Positions 50,337 to 59,712 of a stretch of 64,000 bases of DNA are shown here, piece by piece. A program made the position numbers and the translations under genes. The DNA is from Sansalvadorimonas sp965221135 (GTDB lineage: Bacteria; Pseudomonadota; Gammaproteobacteria; Pseudomonadales; Endozoicomonadaceae). The stretch spans positions 1 to 64,000 of the forward strand of contig CBDCRZ010000121.1 of NCBI GenBank assembly GCA_965221135.1. The letters run 5' to 3'. How positions within the stretch are numbered: the first letter of the stretch is position 1; every line of letters begins with the position of its first letter. The notes under the pieces were generated by a model that was not told the origin of the DNA, ran no database searches, and saw only the letters and a program-made list of their open reading frames with translations.

Positions 50337-50350
50337 ATGCGATTGACTGA
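48744..50350 (+). pseudogene. Unknown orphan protein, probable frameshift near 50000
   Basis: The first frame gives 441 residues ending in a poor tail (GMQHLKMFYGGSAMSWC). Dropping one base near 50000 continues smoothly as NNTKWYAAFEDVLWRFRYVM, VLAPPQNEL and on to 50350, about 534 residues. I recognise no family. Notable segments are PPGVFFHTWYPLHKTTLFDG, LHIEEDFRGEY and RFCVLLDAENVLGIAVEK. No DDE, HUH or recombinase motifs are visible, so it is not an obvious transposase despite the flanking inverted repeats. Its last codons lie in the right repeat. An effector or regulatory role is possible but unsupported. Confidence 0.45.
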
Positions 50351-50435
50351 AATTCATTTGTGAGCCAGCTGTTGGTACATTTCAATAACAAATCCAACAT
50401 TGATCCGTGTTGCGCCACACGCCACACTCAGCTAT

Positions 50436-50714
50436 ATGATTAAATCATTCAAACATAAAGGGCTAAAACAGTTCTTCGAAGCGGGGAAAAAGGCTGAAAT
50501 TCAGTCCAAACACGCAAAGAAGCTGAGAATGCAGTTAGCTGCTGTCGATACAGCCCAAGTGATTGATGATATTGACCTCCCAGGTTTCTCTTTACATTCA
50601 TTAAAAGGAAATCGTTCGGGAATATGGTCAATCCCAGTGAGTGGTAACTGGCGTGTTACCTTCGAATTTCGGGATGGCAATGCGTACCTACTTAACTATG
50701 AGGATTATCACTAA
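50436..50714 (+). CDS. higB: HigB toxin (RelE superfamily)
   Basis: 92 residues. MIKSFKHKGLKQFFEAGKKA and GIWSIPVSGNWRVTFEFRDG with YLLNYEDYH are hallmark HigB segments (ribosome-dependent mRNA interferase). ATG 50436 gives the standard HigB N-terminus. Stop overlaps the higA start (TAATG). Confidence 0.9.
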   Translation: MIKSFKHKGLKQFFEAGKKAEIQSKHAKKLRMQLAAVDTAQVIDDIDLPGFSLHSLKGNRSGIWSIPVSGNWRVTFEFRDGNAYLLNYEDYH

Positions 50715-51067
50715 TGTCTATGCACAATCCGCCGCACCCTGGAGAATTTATAGAGTCCATATACATGAAACCACATGATATCAGTTGCCGGTATCTTGCA
50801 AAGCAGCTTGGGGTAGCCGCTTCAACTCTTAACCGTGTTGTAAAAGGAAAGAGTGCTATTTCCCCGGAAATGGCTCTAAGACTGTCTAAAGTCCTGGGGC
50901 GAACTCCGGAAAGCTGGCTCAGCATGCAGGATAACTATGAAATCTGGCAGGCAAAGAAAAGAATAAATATTTCCAAATTGCAGCCTCTCAAATTTCTTAC
51001 AGCTTGTAACCCAGCTTTAAACCTGTGTGAATCTATAAAGTCCAGAGAGATAGAGAAACGTCGATGA
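50714..51067 (+). CDS. higA: HigA antitoxin (XRE)
   Basis: 117 residues. PPHPGEFIESIYM and the HTH YLAKQLGVAASTLNRVVKGK followed by ALRLSKVLGRTPESWLSMQ are typical of HigA. Second gene of the toxin-first higBA operon. The C-terminal 25 residues are longer than usual. Confidence 0.9.
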   Translation: MSMHNPPHPGEFIESIYMKPHDISCRYLAKQLGVAASTLNRVVKGKSAISPEMALRLSKVLGRTPESWLSMQDNYEIWQAKKRINISKLQPLKFLTACNPALNLCESIKSREIEKRR

Positions 51068-51107
51068 AGATCATCATATCCACGAAAAGATCCAGTTAGT
51101 GACTCAG

Positions 51108-51533
51108 CTAATCAGCCTTCAGTAACGCACAAAAATACTCTCTCTGCTCTTCCCAGGCCAAAGGAAACGGCGTCATCAACTGCGAGAGTGATAAAGGCCA
51201 ATCCCCTTTCTGGTTGAGGATGTCAGCCTGAATATCCGGTGCCAGAGCGGTCAGGCGCATTGTTTTTGAAAGAGTACTTTTGTCGACCTTTTCTGCCTGA
51301 GCCAATTCCTTCACGTTTTTTGATTGCCGGGTCAGCACTTTCCGTTGCCAGCGGTGCGCCTGTATCAGCGCCACACGCAGCGCTTCGTCGGCTTTGGTCT
51401 GGTACATACTCCCGGGTACCGACAAGGATTTTTTGCCTTTGCGTTTATGCCAGCGCACCGGAATCCGAACTTCCAAAATGTCCTGATCTTCCAAATAACA
51501 CAGCCTCACCTTCTCTCTCACCTCAACACTCAT
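51108..51533 (-). CDS. Small HTH/ParB-like protein of recombinase module
   Basis: 141 residues, intact version of the relic at 21140-21559. HTH-like SKNVKELAQAEKVDKSTLSK and RLTALAPDIQADIL. Overlaps the recombinase stop by 4 bases. Found beside phage large serine recombinases; likely helps integration control. Confidence 0.65.
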   Translation of the reverse strand: MSVEVREKVRLCYLEDQDILEVRIPVRWHKRKGKKSLSVPGSMYQTKADEALRVALIQAHRWQRKVLTRQSKNVKELAQAEKVDKSTLSKTMRLTALAPDIQADILNQKGDWPLSLSQLMTPFPLAWEEQREYFCALLKAD

Positions 51534-52846
51534 AACCAGCTCTCCTTTGCGGCCTGATTACGGGAAGCCTCAGCGACCACTGATGTCAGCCCGTGGACAT
51601 GGTAACGAATAAGAATTTCGTCCATTCCGACCTCGACACGTTCGACCATCAACTCGAACAAACGCTTCTGCTCATCAGGAAACAAGTGCGCCCAAACCTC
51701 CCCCATATTACTGAGCAATTGCGTTAATTCCTGGGCTGGTGGAATGTCATAGTCAGGGTTCTTTTCCTTCATCAGAAGTGCGTGAATCTGAGCTGCATAC
51801 TCCGGTGCTTTCAATAGATTCCCCATACCAGAGAGAACCATCTCTTCTAATGTCCCGGCAGAAATGGGTGGTACCGGCGCTTTTTTGTAGCCGTCACTCA
51901 CGGCTTTATTGCTGATGTAGTAGCGATAACACCGTCCATTGCGACGCGTTGAGGACGGAACCATAAACCCGCCATCCGGACCAAAGATACGCCCAGCCAG
52001 AGGGCTGGTGGCCGTTTTCGCACGGGTATGCCGCCCTCTTTTCACCAGGTCAGCCTGATGAATGGCCTGCACTTCATCCCACAACACCCTCGGCACAATG
52101 GCTTCATGTTCACCCTCAAACCACTGCCCTTTATGGGGACTGTCTCCGAGGTAGATACGGTTACGCAAAATGTAATAAATCACTTTTCTGGAAAAAGGTG
52201 CGCCCCCGGTTTTATGTCCTGAGCGTCGTATGCGTGTAGGGGTCCGATAGCCTTTTTTATTGGCCAGCCGGTGGGTCATACCAAGGGATTTGGTTTCACT
52301 ATACATACGGAAAAGATCACGAATAATGCCTCCGTAGTGTTCGTCTTCATGGAGTTTTCGATCTTTCACAAAGTATCCGGTCGGCACACAGCCGCCCATG
52401 AACTTGCCTTTCTTCTTGGACAGGGCAAACTTGTCCCGGATACGTTCGCCGATAACTTCTCGCTCAAACTGGGCAAACGTGAGCAAAATATTGAGTGTCA
52501 GCCGCCCCATACTGTCAGTGGTATTAAAATGCTGGGTCACCGAGACAAACGACACACCCTGACGATCCAACACTTCCACCAGCTGCGCAAAATCTCCCAA
52601 ACTGCGGGTAAGACGATCCACTTTGTAGACCACCACAATATCAACCTTACCGGTTTCAATATCCGCCATTAATCTCTTCAAGGCGGGCCGGTCGGTGTTT
52701 CCTCCCGAAAAACCACCGTCGTCGTAATAATCAGGCAAGACCACCCACCCTTCGCCTTTGTGGGCCTTCACATAAGCCTCACCGGATTCACGCTGAGCAT
52801 CGAGGGAGTTAAACTCCTGCTGCAAACCCTCTTCCGTAATAAAGGA
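51530..52846 (-). pseudogene. Large serine recombinase lacking its catalytic N-terminus
   Basis: The frame begins within EEGLQQEFNSLDAQRESGEA, just after the position of the catalytic Ser (YTRKST in the relic at 22930). The rest is complete: VDRLTRSLGDFAQLV, GRLTLNILLTFAQFEREVIG, the recombinase domain (RTPTRIRRSGHKTGGAPFSR) and a zinc ribbon-like region. The missing codons are replaced by AT-rich sequence and the 72-bp repeat, so the enzyme should not cut DNA. Confidence 0.8.
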
Positions 52847-52869
52847 ATAAAGGAATGAATAAAGGGGTC

Positions 52870-52941
52870 AGGTTCATTTAATTCTTATTGGATTTCTCTG
52901 GTGAAGCTGAAAAATAGGGCGCTTATTTCTCCCATGCTTGG
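52870..52941 (+). repeat. 72-bp repeat, copy 2
   Basis: 68 of 72 bases match the reverse complement of 19030-19101. It lies exactly between two divergently oriented genes that have both lost their 5' ends (recombinase and methyltransferase), so its arrival involved a deletion. Confidence 0.8.
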
Positions 52942-54005
52942 GCATGGATCGGGTGCCAGTGATTGTGCTCGGGCACCTCGATGAAGTGCAGCGACGAGCG
53001 TTGATTCTGGCAGATAACAAACTCGCTGAGAACGCAGACTGGGATGAGGAACTGCTCAAACTGGAGCTCCAAGCTCTGGATGATCTGGACTTTGATCTCA
53101 ACATCGTCGGCTTTTCCGATGAAGAGCTGGACGGGCTGTTGCTGGAAGAACCCGAAGGCAACACCGAAGACGATGCTGTACCTGAGGTGCAGGAACATCC
53201 GGTCAGTAAGCTCGGTGATGTCTGGGTTCTCGGCAACCACCGTGTGCTGTGCGGCAGTGCAACTGAATCGGCTGACGTGGAAACCCTGATGGCTGGGCAG
53301 CTGGCGGATATGGTGTTCACCGATCCGCCCTACAACGTTGATTACGCCAACCCCGATAAGAACGGCAAAACAAAGAAAGATCGCCGGATCAAGAACGATA
53401 ACCTCGGCACAGAATTTCATAGCTTTCTGCTGGCCGCGATGACCAACATGCTTACAGTCTGCAAAGGCGCGATCTATGTGTGCATGTCCTCATCCGAGCT
53501 GGACACTTTGCAACGGGCCTATCGAGAGGCTGGCGGCAAATGGTCCACCTTCCTGATCTGGGCCAAGAACACTTTCACCCTTGGCCGAGCAGATTATCAA
53601 CGCCAGTACGAACCCATTCTCTACGGCTGGAAAGAAGGCGCTGACCACTTCTGGTGTGGAGCAAGAGACCAGGGCGATGTCTGGTTCTTCAACAAGCCGG
53701 TGAAGAATGATCTGCATCCTACTATGAAACCGGTCGAGCTGGTGGAGCGGGCCGTTCGCAACTCCTCCAAGACCATAGATATTGTGCTGGATCTGTTTGG
53801 AGGCTCCGGCAGCACGTTAATTGCCTGTGAGAAAACCGGACGGCAGGCACGACTCACCGAGCTCGACCCCAAGTATGTGGATGTGATCGTACGACGCTGG
53901 GAAGAGTACACCGGACAGGAAGCCTATCTCGAAGAGAACAGGCTGACCTTTGTGCAAGTGGCCAAGGAGAGAGTTGATGTCGGAAGTGATTCAACAGCGG
54001 CTTGA
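52938..54005 (+). pseudogene. ParB-type DNA methyltransferase, N-terminus lost
   Basis: It starts inside the ParB-like domain (GMDRVPVIVLGHL, RRALILADNKLAENADWDEE), so about 60 residues are missing. The beta-class methyltransferase part is whole: VFTDPPYNVDYA (motif IV), FLIWAKNTFTLGRADYQRQY, HPTMKPVELVE and LDLFGGSGSTLIAC (motif I). Such proteins are common phage adenine or cytosine-N4 methyltransferases. An ATG at 52944 could allow translation and leave catalysis intact. Confidence 0.8.
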
Positions 54006-54255
54006 TCAGATCGATAACAAACTCGACAAACTCTCCGATGCCGTGACCCGCCTGGCTACCATCGAAGAACGGATGGTTCACCAGACCACCACCCTCGATA
54101 GTCTTAATCGCAAACTGGAAGATTCCGAAAAACGTATTCGCTCCCTGGAACGTCAGGTCAGTGCCCGTGGCGTAGTGCTGGCCTCAGTGGAACGGTTTGG
54201 CTGGCTGATTCTGACGACCGTCATCGGCATTGTTGCTTACACACTCAAGGATTGA
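53977..54255 (+). CDS. Small coiled-coil membrane protein of lysis cassette
   Basis: 92 residues from ATG 53977 (overlaps the methyltransferase by 29 bases). The N-terminal two-thirds is coiled coil (QQRLDQIDNKLDKLSDAV); the last 20 residues form one membrane helix (FGWLILTTVIGIVAYTL). Sits directly before amidase and holin, so it may be a spanin-, holin- or antiholin-like component. Function inferred from position. Confidence 0.6.
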   Translation: MSEVIQQRLDQIDNKLDKLSDAVTRLATIEERMVHQTTTLDSLNRKLEDSEKRIRSLERQVSARGVVLASVERFGWLILTTVIGIVAYTLKD

Positions 54256-54257
54256 GT

Positions 54258-54699
54258 ATGGAACTTCGCAAAGAAACCAACACCATCGTCGTTCACTGCT
54301 CAGCCACCAAGCCCAATCAAGATGTCACCTTTGACACCATCAAACGCAGGCATCTGATGGAGCGAGCGTTTATCGATATTGGCTACCACTGGGTGATTGA
54401 GCGGGATGGTTCTGTGAAACAGGGCCGCGCCATTGATGACTGGGGCGCTCATGTGAAAAGCCATAACCATGAAAGCGTGGGCATCTGCCTGGTGGGTGGA
54501 CTGAACGCTAATGGATGGCCTGATGATAACTTCACAGCATTGCAAAAACGGATGTTGAAGTTCCTGGCGGCAGGCTGCCAAGGCCTGTGGCCGGAAGCTG
54601 AAAGGACATTACCACCTGAATGGGGACAAGGACTGTCCCTGCTTTGATTTCGATGACTGGCTGGTGCATGAAGGGTTGGTTGACGAGGCTGCTACATGA
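54258..54699 (+). pseudogene. N-acetylmuramoyl-L-alanine amidase (endolysin), one frameshift
   Basis: ATG 54258. T7-lysozyme-like amidase: IVVHCSATKP (zinc His), IGYHWVIERDGSV, WGAHVKSHNHESVGICLVGG. A surplus base near 54598 derails the frame; the other frame supplies LKGHYHLNGDKDCPCFDF, which holds the last zinc ligands (His and Cys of the DCPCFDF motif), ending at 54699. As read, the zinc site is incomplete. Confidence 0.8.
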
Positions 54700-55073
54700 G
54701 TTGGGTTGCTGCGGTGCCGGTAGTAGGAAAAATCATTGATAAGATCTTTCCGGATGCGGACCATGCCGACAAAGCCCGGGCCGCCCTCACCCAAATGGCC
54801 ATCAACGGCGAGCTGGATGAGCTGGCACAACAGGCAGGAGTCATCAAAGCCGAAGCCCAAGGTGAAGGCTGGCTGCAACGGAGTTGGCGGCCCATTGTGA
54901 TGCTGGTGTTTACGGCGTTGATTGTGTGCCGGTGGATGGGCTGGGCTTCTCCGGATTTGAGTGAGGCACTGGAGTTGAAACTGCTGGGGATTGTTCAGTT
55001 GGGAATTGGTGGGTATATTGCCAGTCGAGGGGTAGAGAAGGTTGTCCAGTCTTACTCTTTTCATCGGAAGTGA
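54696..55073 (+). CDS. 3TM-type phage holin
   Basis: 125 residues. GEGWLQRSWRPIVMLVFTAL, then WMGWASPDLSEALELKLLGI and VQLGIGGYIASRGVEKV match the GTA_holin_3TM family. Start overlaps the amidase stop (ATGA). Confidence 0.85.
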   Translation: MSWVAAVPVVGKIIDKIFPDADHADKARAALTQMAINGELDELAQQAGVIKAEAQGEGWLQRSWRPIVMLVFTALIVCRWMGWASPDLSEALELKLLGIVQLGIGGYIASRGVEKVVQSYSFHRK

Positions 55074-55410
55074 TCTTCGTTTTGAATAATGAAATATCGC
55101 TTTTAGACACTCTTAAGCGTTTCAGTTTCAGTTTTCCCCTTCGCCTTTTGGTATGTAACTCCGGATAGATATAGTGCACCTCGTTTTTGCTTTCATCTAC
55201 CCTAACTCTTTTTTTATTAGTCTGTGGTTGTTTGATAATCTCATGCACAACCTCAGTTATGTCATCACATGCGTTCAAAGCACAACTGTCAGCATGCAGC
55301 ATCTCATTTGATTCATTTTCTAACTTGCTGGTTATTTCATTTGGAAAGTCATTCTGAATCTCAGGCTGAGGGGAGAATGCTGTCTTTATAGATGTATTTA
55401 AAGATTTCAT
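54910..55410 (-). CDS. Hypothetical basic protein, overlaps holin
   Basis: 166 residues; the first 110 lie outside the holin gene. KKRVRVDESKNEV and ELHTKRRRGKLKLKRLRVSK give two strongly basic clusters resembling nuclear localisation signals. The C-terminal third lies antisense to the holin and is probably not selected. No RBS is convincing. Could be a phage-borne accessory gene. Confidence 0.3.
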   Translation of the reverse strand: MKSLNTSIKTAFSPQPEIQNDFPNEITSKLENESNEMLHADSCALNACDDITEVVHEIIKQPQTNKKRVRVDESKNEVHYIYPELHTKRRRGKLKLKRLRVSKSDISLFKTKITSDEKSKTGQPSLPLDWQYTHQFPTEQSPAVSTPVPHSNPEKPSPSTGTQSTP

Positions 55411-55566
55411 TTCAACCGACTTCTATATTACTGGCTTTAAGGGAGTAAAAACTTATATCAGGTTCAAGCAGTATTGGAATGACAATCCAGCCGGGGTCCC
55501 TGACAAACCCACTCTACTGCGGGTCCGGAGCACCGCGAAAAAGCGCTAGCGACAGACTCAAAATCG

Positions 55567-55710
55567 GGGTTGACTTTCTGGTTGACTCTGGTTGACTTTT
55601 TCTTATCAATCCCTGTAATAACAATCAGTTAGCGGGTCAACCACAGCTCCTTCCAACCCGGGCAAATAGTCAACCTGGCTGACTTTTCTGGTTGACTCTC
55701 TGGTTGACCA
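55567..55710. repeat. GGTTGAC iteron-like repeats
   Basis: GGTTGAC occurs at 55568, 55580, 55590, 55691 and 55702, with inverted GTCAACC at 55635 and 55669. Spacing of 10-12 bases in both clusters. Part of the second cluster lies in the 3' end of the gene at 55629. Confidence 0.6.
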
Positions 55711-56060
55711 TTTTCGGCATCGTCTACCACCAGCGAGTGCCAGAACAAACGCGAGACTTTCAGCTCTTTGGCCCAGCGCCCCATATCCCGAGGGCCACGA
55801 AAGAACCTCGGTTGATGCTCATGCCAGGGCTCATCACAATCACGATGAACAGCCACAACACCACGGCCAGCAATCACATCGAGATTGCCTTTCTGCACCA
55901 GAGCGAGAGCATCGATAAAGTTGGGATACCAGCGGTTGAGTGTGGCAAGAGTCCGAACATCTGTACGATTCACCCGGCTCACCATCAGGTGGCCGTTAGT
56001 GAGTGTAAGGATAAGAAGAGCTGGCTGTTCGCCAGCTCTCTGCTTCTTTGTGGAAGGCAT
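55629..56060 (-). CDS. Hypothetical phage protein
   Basis: 143 residues, GGAGA 8 bases before ATG 56060, which overlaps the previous stop (TGATG). LLILTLTNGHLMVSRVNRTD and GRWAKELKVSRLFWHSLVV are the clearest segments. No family recognised. Last gene of a minus-strand run of three small genes. Confidence 0.5.
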   Translation of the reverse strand: MPSTKKQRAGEQPALLILTLTNGHLMVSRVNRTDVRTLATLNRWYPNFIDALALVQKGNLDVIAGRGVVAVHRDCDEPWHEHQPRFFRGPRDMGRWAKELKVSRLFWHSLVVDDAENGQPESQPEKSARLTICPGWKELWLTR

Positions 56061-56532
56061 CAGGCTGTCTCCAACCCGGCCGTGATGCGGTACACCCGTT
56101 CCTTGCCTTCGGCCTTGTCAGGCTCAATGGTCAGCCCCAGCCGTTTTTTCAAGGCTCCGGCCAGGGTGCCGCGCACAGTGTGCTGCTGCCAGCCGGTTTG
56201 AACCATCATCTCTGCAATGGTCGCACCTTCCGGCCGGGTGAGCATCTTGATCACCTGATCCAGCTGCGTGCTTTGGGATTGAGAGTGGGTTTCGGCTTGG
56301 CAGGTTCTGCTTCTTCAACACCAATGGCCTGTCGGCCCGCAGGTGTCAGCGCATAATCAAACCACTTGCCATTGCGGTTGATGGGTTTGATCAGCTCTTT
56401 ATTCAGCAGTCTGTCGATGACCTTTTTTCCGGCACCGCCTTTGATTGGCAGATCCTGGGCTGTGAAATTGCCTTTGTCGTGACCAAGTTTCAGTACTTTG
56501 GTTTGGCTGGGTGATAATCTTTTCTTGCTCAT
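56060..56532 (-). pseudogene. DUF3489 phage protein, one frameshift
   Basis: ATG 56532 with AAGGAG. First frame SKKRLSPSQTKVLKLGHDKG to TLNP, then a shift near 56275 to QSTQLDQVIKMLTRPEGATI, GWQQHTVRGTLAGALKKRLG and KERVYRIT, the DUF3489 signature. Winged-helix fold, probably DNA-binding. Confidence 0.7.
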
Positions 56533-56552
56533 GGCTGCATTCTCCTTTGTGG

Positions 56553-56759
56553 CTATGAGTGATGTTCAATTTCAAGGGCATACTCGAGATATTCAATCAG
56601 GTGATCCAGGTCGCCCGCATGGCCCCAGTGACACGCCTCAGGTGCCAGATCGAAGTGCTTATCCGCTTTCTCTTTCACCTGTTCCAGCAGCTCATTAATC
56701 CGGCCACGTTTGGCCATCAGGGCATTGATTAAGGCGTCTTTCTCTGCGGGCTTGGGCAT
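56553..56759 (-). CDS. Small hypothetical phage protein
   Basis: 68 residues, mostly helical (INALMAKRGRINELLEQVKE). GGAGAG upstream of ATG 56759. First gene of the minus-strand run; role unknown. Confidence 0.5.
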   Translation of the reverse strand: MPKPAEKDALINALMAKRGRINELLEQVKEKADKHFDLAPEACHWGHAGDLDHLIEYLEYALEIEHHS

Positions 56760-56872
56760 CAGGGCTCTCCTTCAGGTTTTTCTCGGGTTTGCCCTTACAT
56801 TTACGTTCTGAACCGGGTACTCATCAAGTTAATATTTCATTAATAATCAACAGGTTATAGATAGGGCGAGGT

Positions 56873-57382
56873 ATGTCTGGTGAACGCATCACACAGGCCG
56901 AATTTGCCCGCAGAAACGACTGGTCGAAGCAGTATGTGGCCAAGCTGGTGAAACAGGGCCGAGTCACACTGGAAGGCGGGAAAATTGATCCTGTGGCCGC
57001 TAAACGGGCTATCGATCAGCTTGCTGAGCCGTCAACAGCCCTGCGGAAAACTAGCGACTCTCCTCGTGCATCAGCACCCGTACAAGCCGCATCGCCTACA
57101 GACAGTCGTAAAGCAGTCGATTACGCCTCGGCCCGAACTATGCGTGAGGCTTATCGTGCCAAGATGGCAAGGTTGGATTATGAGGAACGTGAGAAGCAGC
57201 TGATTGACGCCAGCCAAGTCAGGGAAGAAGCATTTCAGGCCGGAAGGATCATAAGAGATGCCTTATTGGCTATACCGGATAGGGTATCTGACGTACTGGC
57301 AGCAGAGCCTGATCCTGTACAGGTGAAGTTGCTAATGATGCAAGAGATAAATGACGTCCTCCAGTTACTGTCAAAGCCATAG
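56873..57382 (+). CDS. Terminase small subunit (Nu1-like)
   Basis: 169 residues. N-terminal winged-helix MerR-like motif (ITQAEFARRNDWSKQYVAKL), a linker rich in Ser/Pro, then SARTMREAYRAKMARLDYEE and FQAGRIIRDALLAIPDRVSD, the conserved core of lambda Nu1-like packaging proteins. Recognises cos/pac DNA and recruits the large subunit. Separated from the large subunit by an antisense gene. Confidence 0.8.
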   Translation: MSGERITQAEFARRNDWSKQYVAKLVKQGRVTLEGGKIDPVAAKRAIDQLAEPSTALRKTSDSPRASAPVQAASPTDSRKAVDYASARTMREAYRAKMARLDYEEREKQLIDASQVREEAFQAGRIIRDALLAIPDRVSDVLAAEPDPVQVKLLMMQEINDVLQLLSKP

Positions 57383-57789
57383 AGTTCATGGTTTGTGTTA
57401 GGCCCGCCATCATGTCTTCAAGTTGTTCTGGTGTGTTGCTTTCAAGAATACTCACCAAATCATCTCGATCCTCAATATTGTCTACTTGCAATATAGCTGT
57501 TGCAATATAAGGGTGTTTTTCCAGAAAATGCTTAAGATCACTATTCCGCATTACGGCATTACATAACTGTGTAATTGTACGCTCATTCAACACTTTTGTT
57601 CCTGGCTGAATAGCGTCCTGATTTACAAAGTGTTCAGTCAGAAATCTTTTAGCATCCATAATTCGAACACTGCCCTGTGAGTTTTTTTTTAAAAGATGTA
57701 GCCACGCTGGTTTTTCTATAAGCCGGCTTCCTGCCTGTAGCCACAGTTTTTCTACCGTGCACTGCTTGAGTAATAGAAAGACGAGACAT
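57270..57789 (-). CDS. Antisense gene between terminase genes, needs slippage at an A9 run
   Basis: A perfect AGGAGG lies 5 bases before ATG 57789. The first frame gives 46 residues (MSRLSITQAVHGRKTVATGR and on). At nine consecutive A in the mRNA (57690-57682) one extra A would continue into a 137-codon frame (NSQGSVRIMDAKRFLTEHFV, TITQLCNAVMRNSDLKHFLE). Total about 173 residues. The last 37 codons lie antisense to the terminase small subunit. No family recognised; it behaves like a phage moron. Confidence 0.5.
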
Positions 57790-57834
57790 AAAGACCTCCT
57801 AATTTGAACTTTACTGTACGAAAGACTGGTATCT

Positions 57835-59709
57835 ATGGCTATTAGACCAAAGTCAGAGATATCCCCGTATCTCACGGGCTTTCGAACTGGATTAAGACCA
57901 GACACCAAACTCAATGTCTCTGAGTGGGCAGATCAGCACCGCATTCTCCCCATGAAGGCGGCCAAAGAGGCCGGTCGCTGGCGTACAGCCAGAACGCCCT
58001 ACCTGAAAGCAATTATGGATTGCCTGTCGCCCTCCTCCCCAGTGGAGCGTGTGGTATTTATGAAAGGCGCTCAGGTCGGCGGAACGGAGTGCGGCAATAA
58101 CTGGCTGGGTTATGTGATTCACCATACCCCGGGGCCGATGATGTATGTACTGCCAACCCTGGATATGGCCAAGCGAACCTCCAAACAGCGCATTGCGCCG
58201 ATGATTGAGGAAATGCCGATTCTCAAAGAGCGGGTCAAAGACTCCCGCTCCCGGGATTCCGGCAACACCCAGTTGGTAAAGGAGTTTCCCAATGGTGTGC
58301 TGATTATTGCCGGAGCCAACTCGGCGACAGGGCTCCGCTCCATGCCTGCCCGGTTTCTGCTTCTCGATGAAGTGGATGCCTACGACGATGATGTGGACGG
58401 CGAAGGCAGCCCGATAAACCTGGCCATCAAACGTACAGCGACGTTTTCCCGCAATCGCAAAGTTCTGATGGTCTCAACGCCCAATATTGCCGGTAACAGC
58501 AAGATTGAAACCGCCTATGAGAACTCTGATCAGCGGCAATATCAGGTGCCCTGCTCGGCTTGTGGTCATTTCCAGCCCATAGAATGGCATCAGATCCAAT
58601 TCGAGAACGATGATCCGGAAACGGCATCATTCGAGTGCATAGCCTGTCAGCATCGAATGAAAGAGCACGACAAGCCCAGGCTTCTTGAGAGCGGCAAGTG
58701 GGTTGTTCTCAATGAAGAAGCCGATGGGAAAACAGCAGGCTTTCATCTGAGCTCCCTCTACAGCCCAAACGGCTGGTATAGCTGGAAAGATGCCGTGGCT
58801 GACTTTCTGGCTGCTAAAGGTGATCCGGTTCTCCTGAAAGACTGGACCAACACAGTCCTGGGCCAGACCTGGCAGGAACAAGGCGAGACCGTTGATCATG
58901 AACTGCTGTACCAGCGCCGGGAACACTATCAGACCGAAGTACCCTGGCCCGTGGAAGTGCTGACCTGTGGCGTCGATGTTCAGGATGATCGTATCGAGTT
59001 TGAAGTGGTGGGCTGGGGTGCTGGAGAAGAGAGTTGGTCGATTGATTACTATCGGCTTTACGGCGATCTTTCCCGTCCTGAAATCTGGAAGGTGATCGCT
59101 GAAAAACTACGCCAAGCCTACAAACGGCAAGATGGCGTCATGATGAATGTTGCTCAAATCTGCATGGACTCCGGCGGTCACTTTACCGATGAGGTGTATG
59201 CCTTCAGTCGCAAGATGGGCATCGACTGGCTGATTCCGGTCAAGGGAGCGAGCCAGGCAGGAAAGCCCATCGCTAACTTCCCCAAAACCAAGAACAAGAA
59301 AGGTGTTTATCTCACTCTTGTGGGTACAGATACCGCCAAAGAACTGATCTATCAGCGCTACCGGGCACTGGAACCCGGACCCGGCTATTGCCACTGGCCT
59401 GTGAAAGAATGTTTTGATGAAGATTATTTCAAACAGGCCACAGCAGAAGAGAAGGTGCGTAAGTATCGACGGGGTGTCGCTTACTTCGAATGGGATGCCA
59501 GGATGAAGCGCAATGAGGCCCTGGATTGCCGGGTGTATGCATTAACGGCTGTGCGGATATTTCAGCAGCATCGGGGCCTGAATCTGGAACAGCTGGCCGA
59601 ACTGCGCCCGCCGCCTGACTCGATGGATGTTATGGCCGAAACAGCAGCGCTGATTGAACCAAAACCTCGATCCAGACGCGTTTCCCGCAGTTCCTACCTG
59701 AACGGATAA
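57835..59709 (+). CDS. Terminase large subunit (lambda GpA family)
   Basis: 624 residues, normal for GpA. ATPase: VVFMKGAQVGGTE (Walker A-like) and RFLLLDEVDAYDDD (Walker B). Zinc-like CSACGHFQPIEW and CIACQH. Nuclease: LTCGVDVQDDRIEFEVVGWG and CMDSGGHFTDEV. Cuts and packages DNA into proheads. Four bases before gpW. Confidence 0.95.
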   Translation: MAIRPKSEISPYLTGFRTGLRPDTKLNVSEWADQHRILPMKAAKEAGRWRTARTPYLKAIMDCLSPSSPVERVVFMKGAQVGGTECGNNWLGYVIHHTPGPMMYVLPTLDMAKRTSKQRIAPMIEEMPILKERVKDSRSRDSGNTQLVKEFPNGVLIIAGANSATGLRSMPARFLLLDEVDAYDDDVDGEGSPINLAIKRTATFSRNRKVLMVSTPNIAGNSKIETAYENSDQRQYQVPCSACGHFQPIEWHQIQFENDDPETASFECIACQHRMKEHDKPRLLESGKWVVLNEEADGKTAGFHLSSLYSPNGWYSWKDAVADFLAAKGDPVLLKDWTNTVLGQTWQEQGETVDHELLYQRREHYQTEVPWPVEVLTCGVDVQDDRIEFEVVGWGAGEESWSIDYYRLYGDLSRPEIWKVIAEKLRQAYKRQDGVMMNVAQICMDSGGHFTDEVYAFSRKMGIDWLIPVKGASQAGKPIANFPKTKNKKGVYLTLVGTDTAKELIYQRYRALEPGPGYCHWPVKECFDEDYFKQATAEEKVRKYRRGVAYFEWDARMKRNEALDCRVYALTAVRIFQQHRGLNLEQLAELRPPPDSMDVMAETAALIEPKPRSRRVSRSSYLNG

Positions 59710-59712
59710 AGC

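Noticed and set aside
48744..50350. Transposase of the bracketed element
   Set aside because: No DDE triad, HUH, or serine/tyrosine recombinase motif was visible, so I left the product as unknown.
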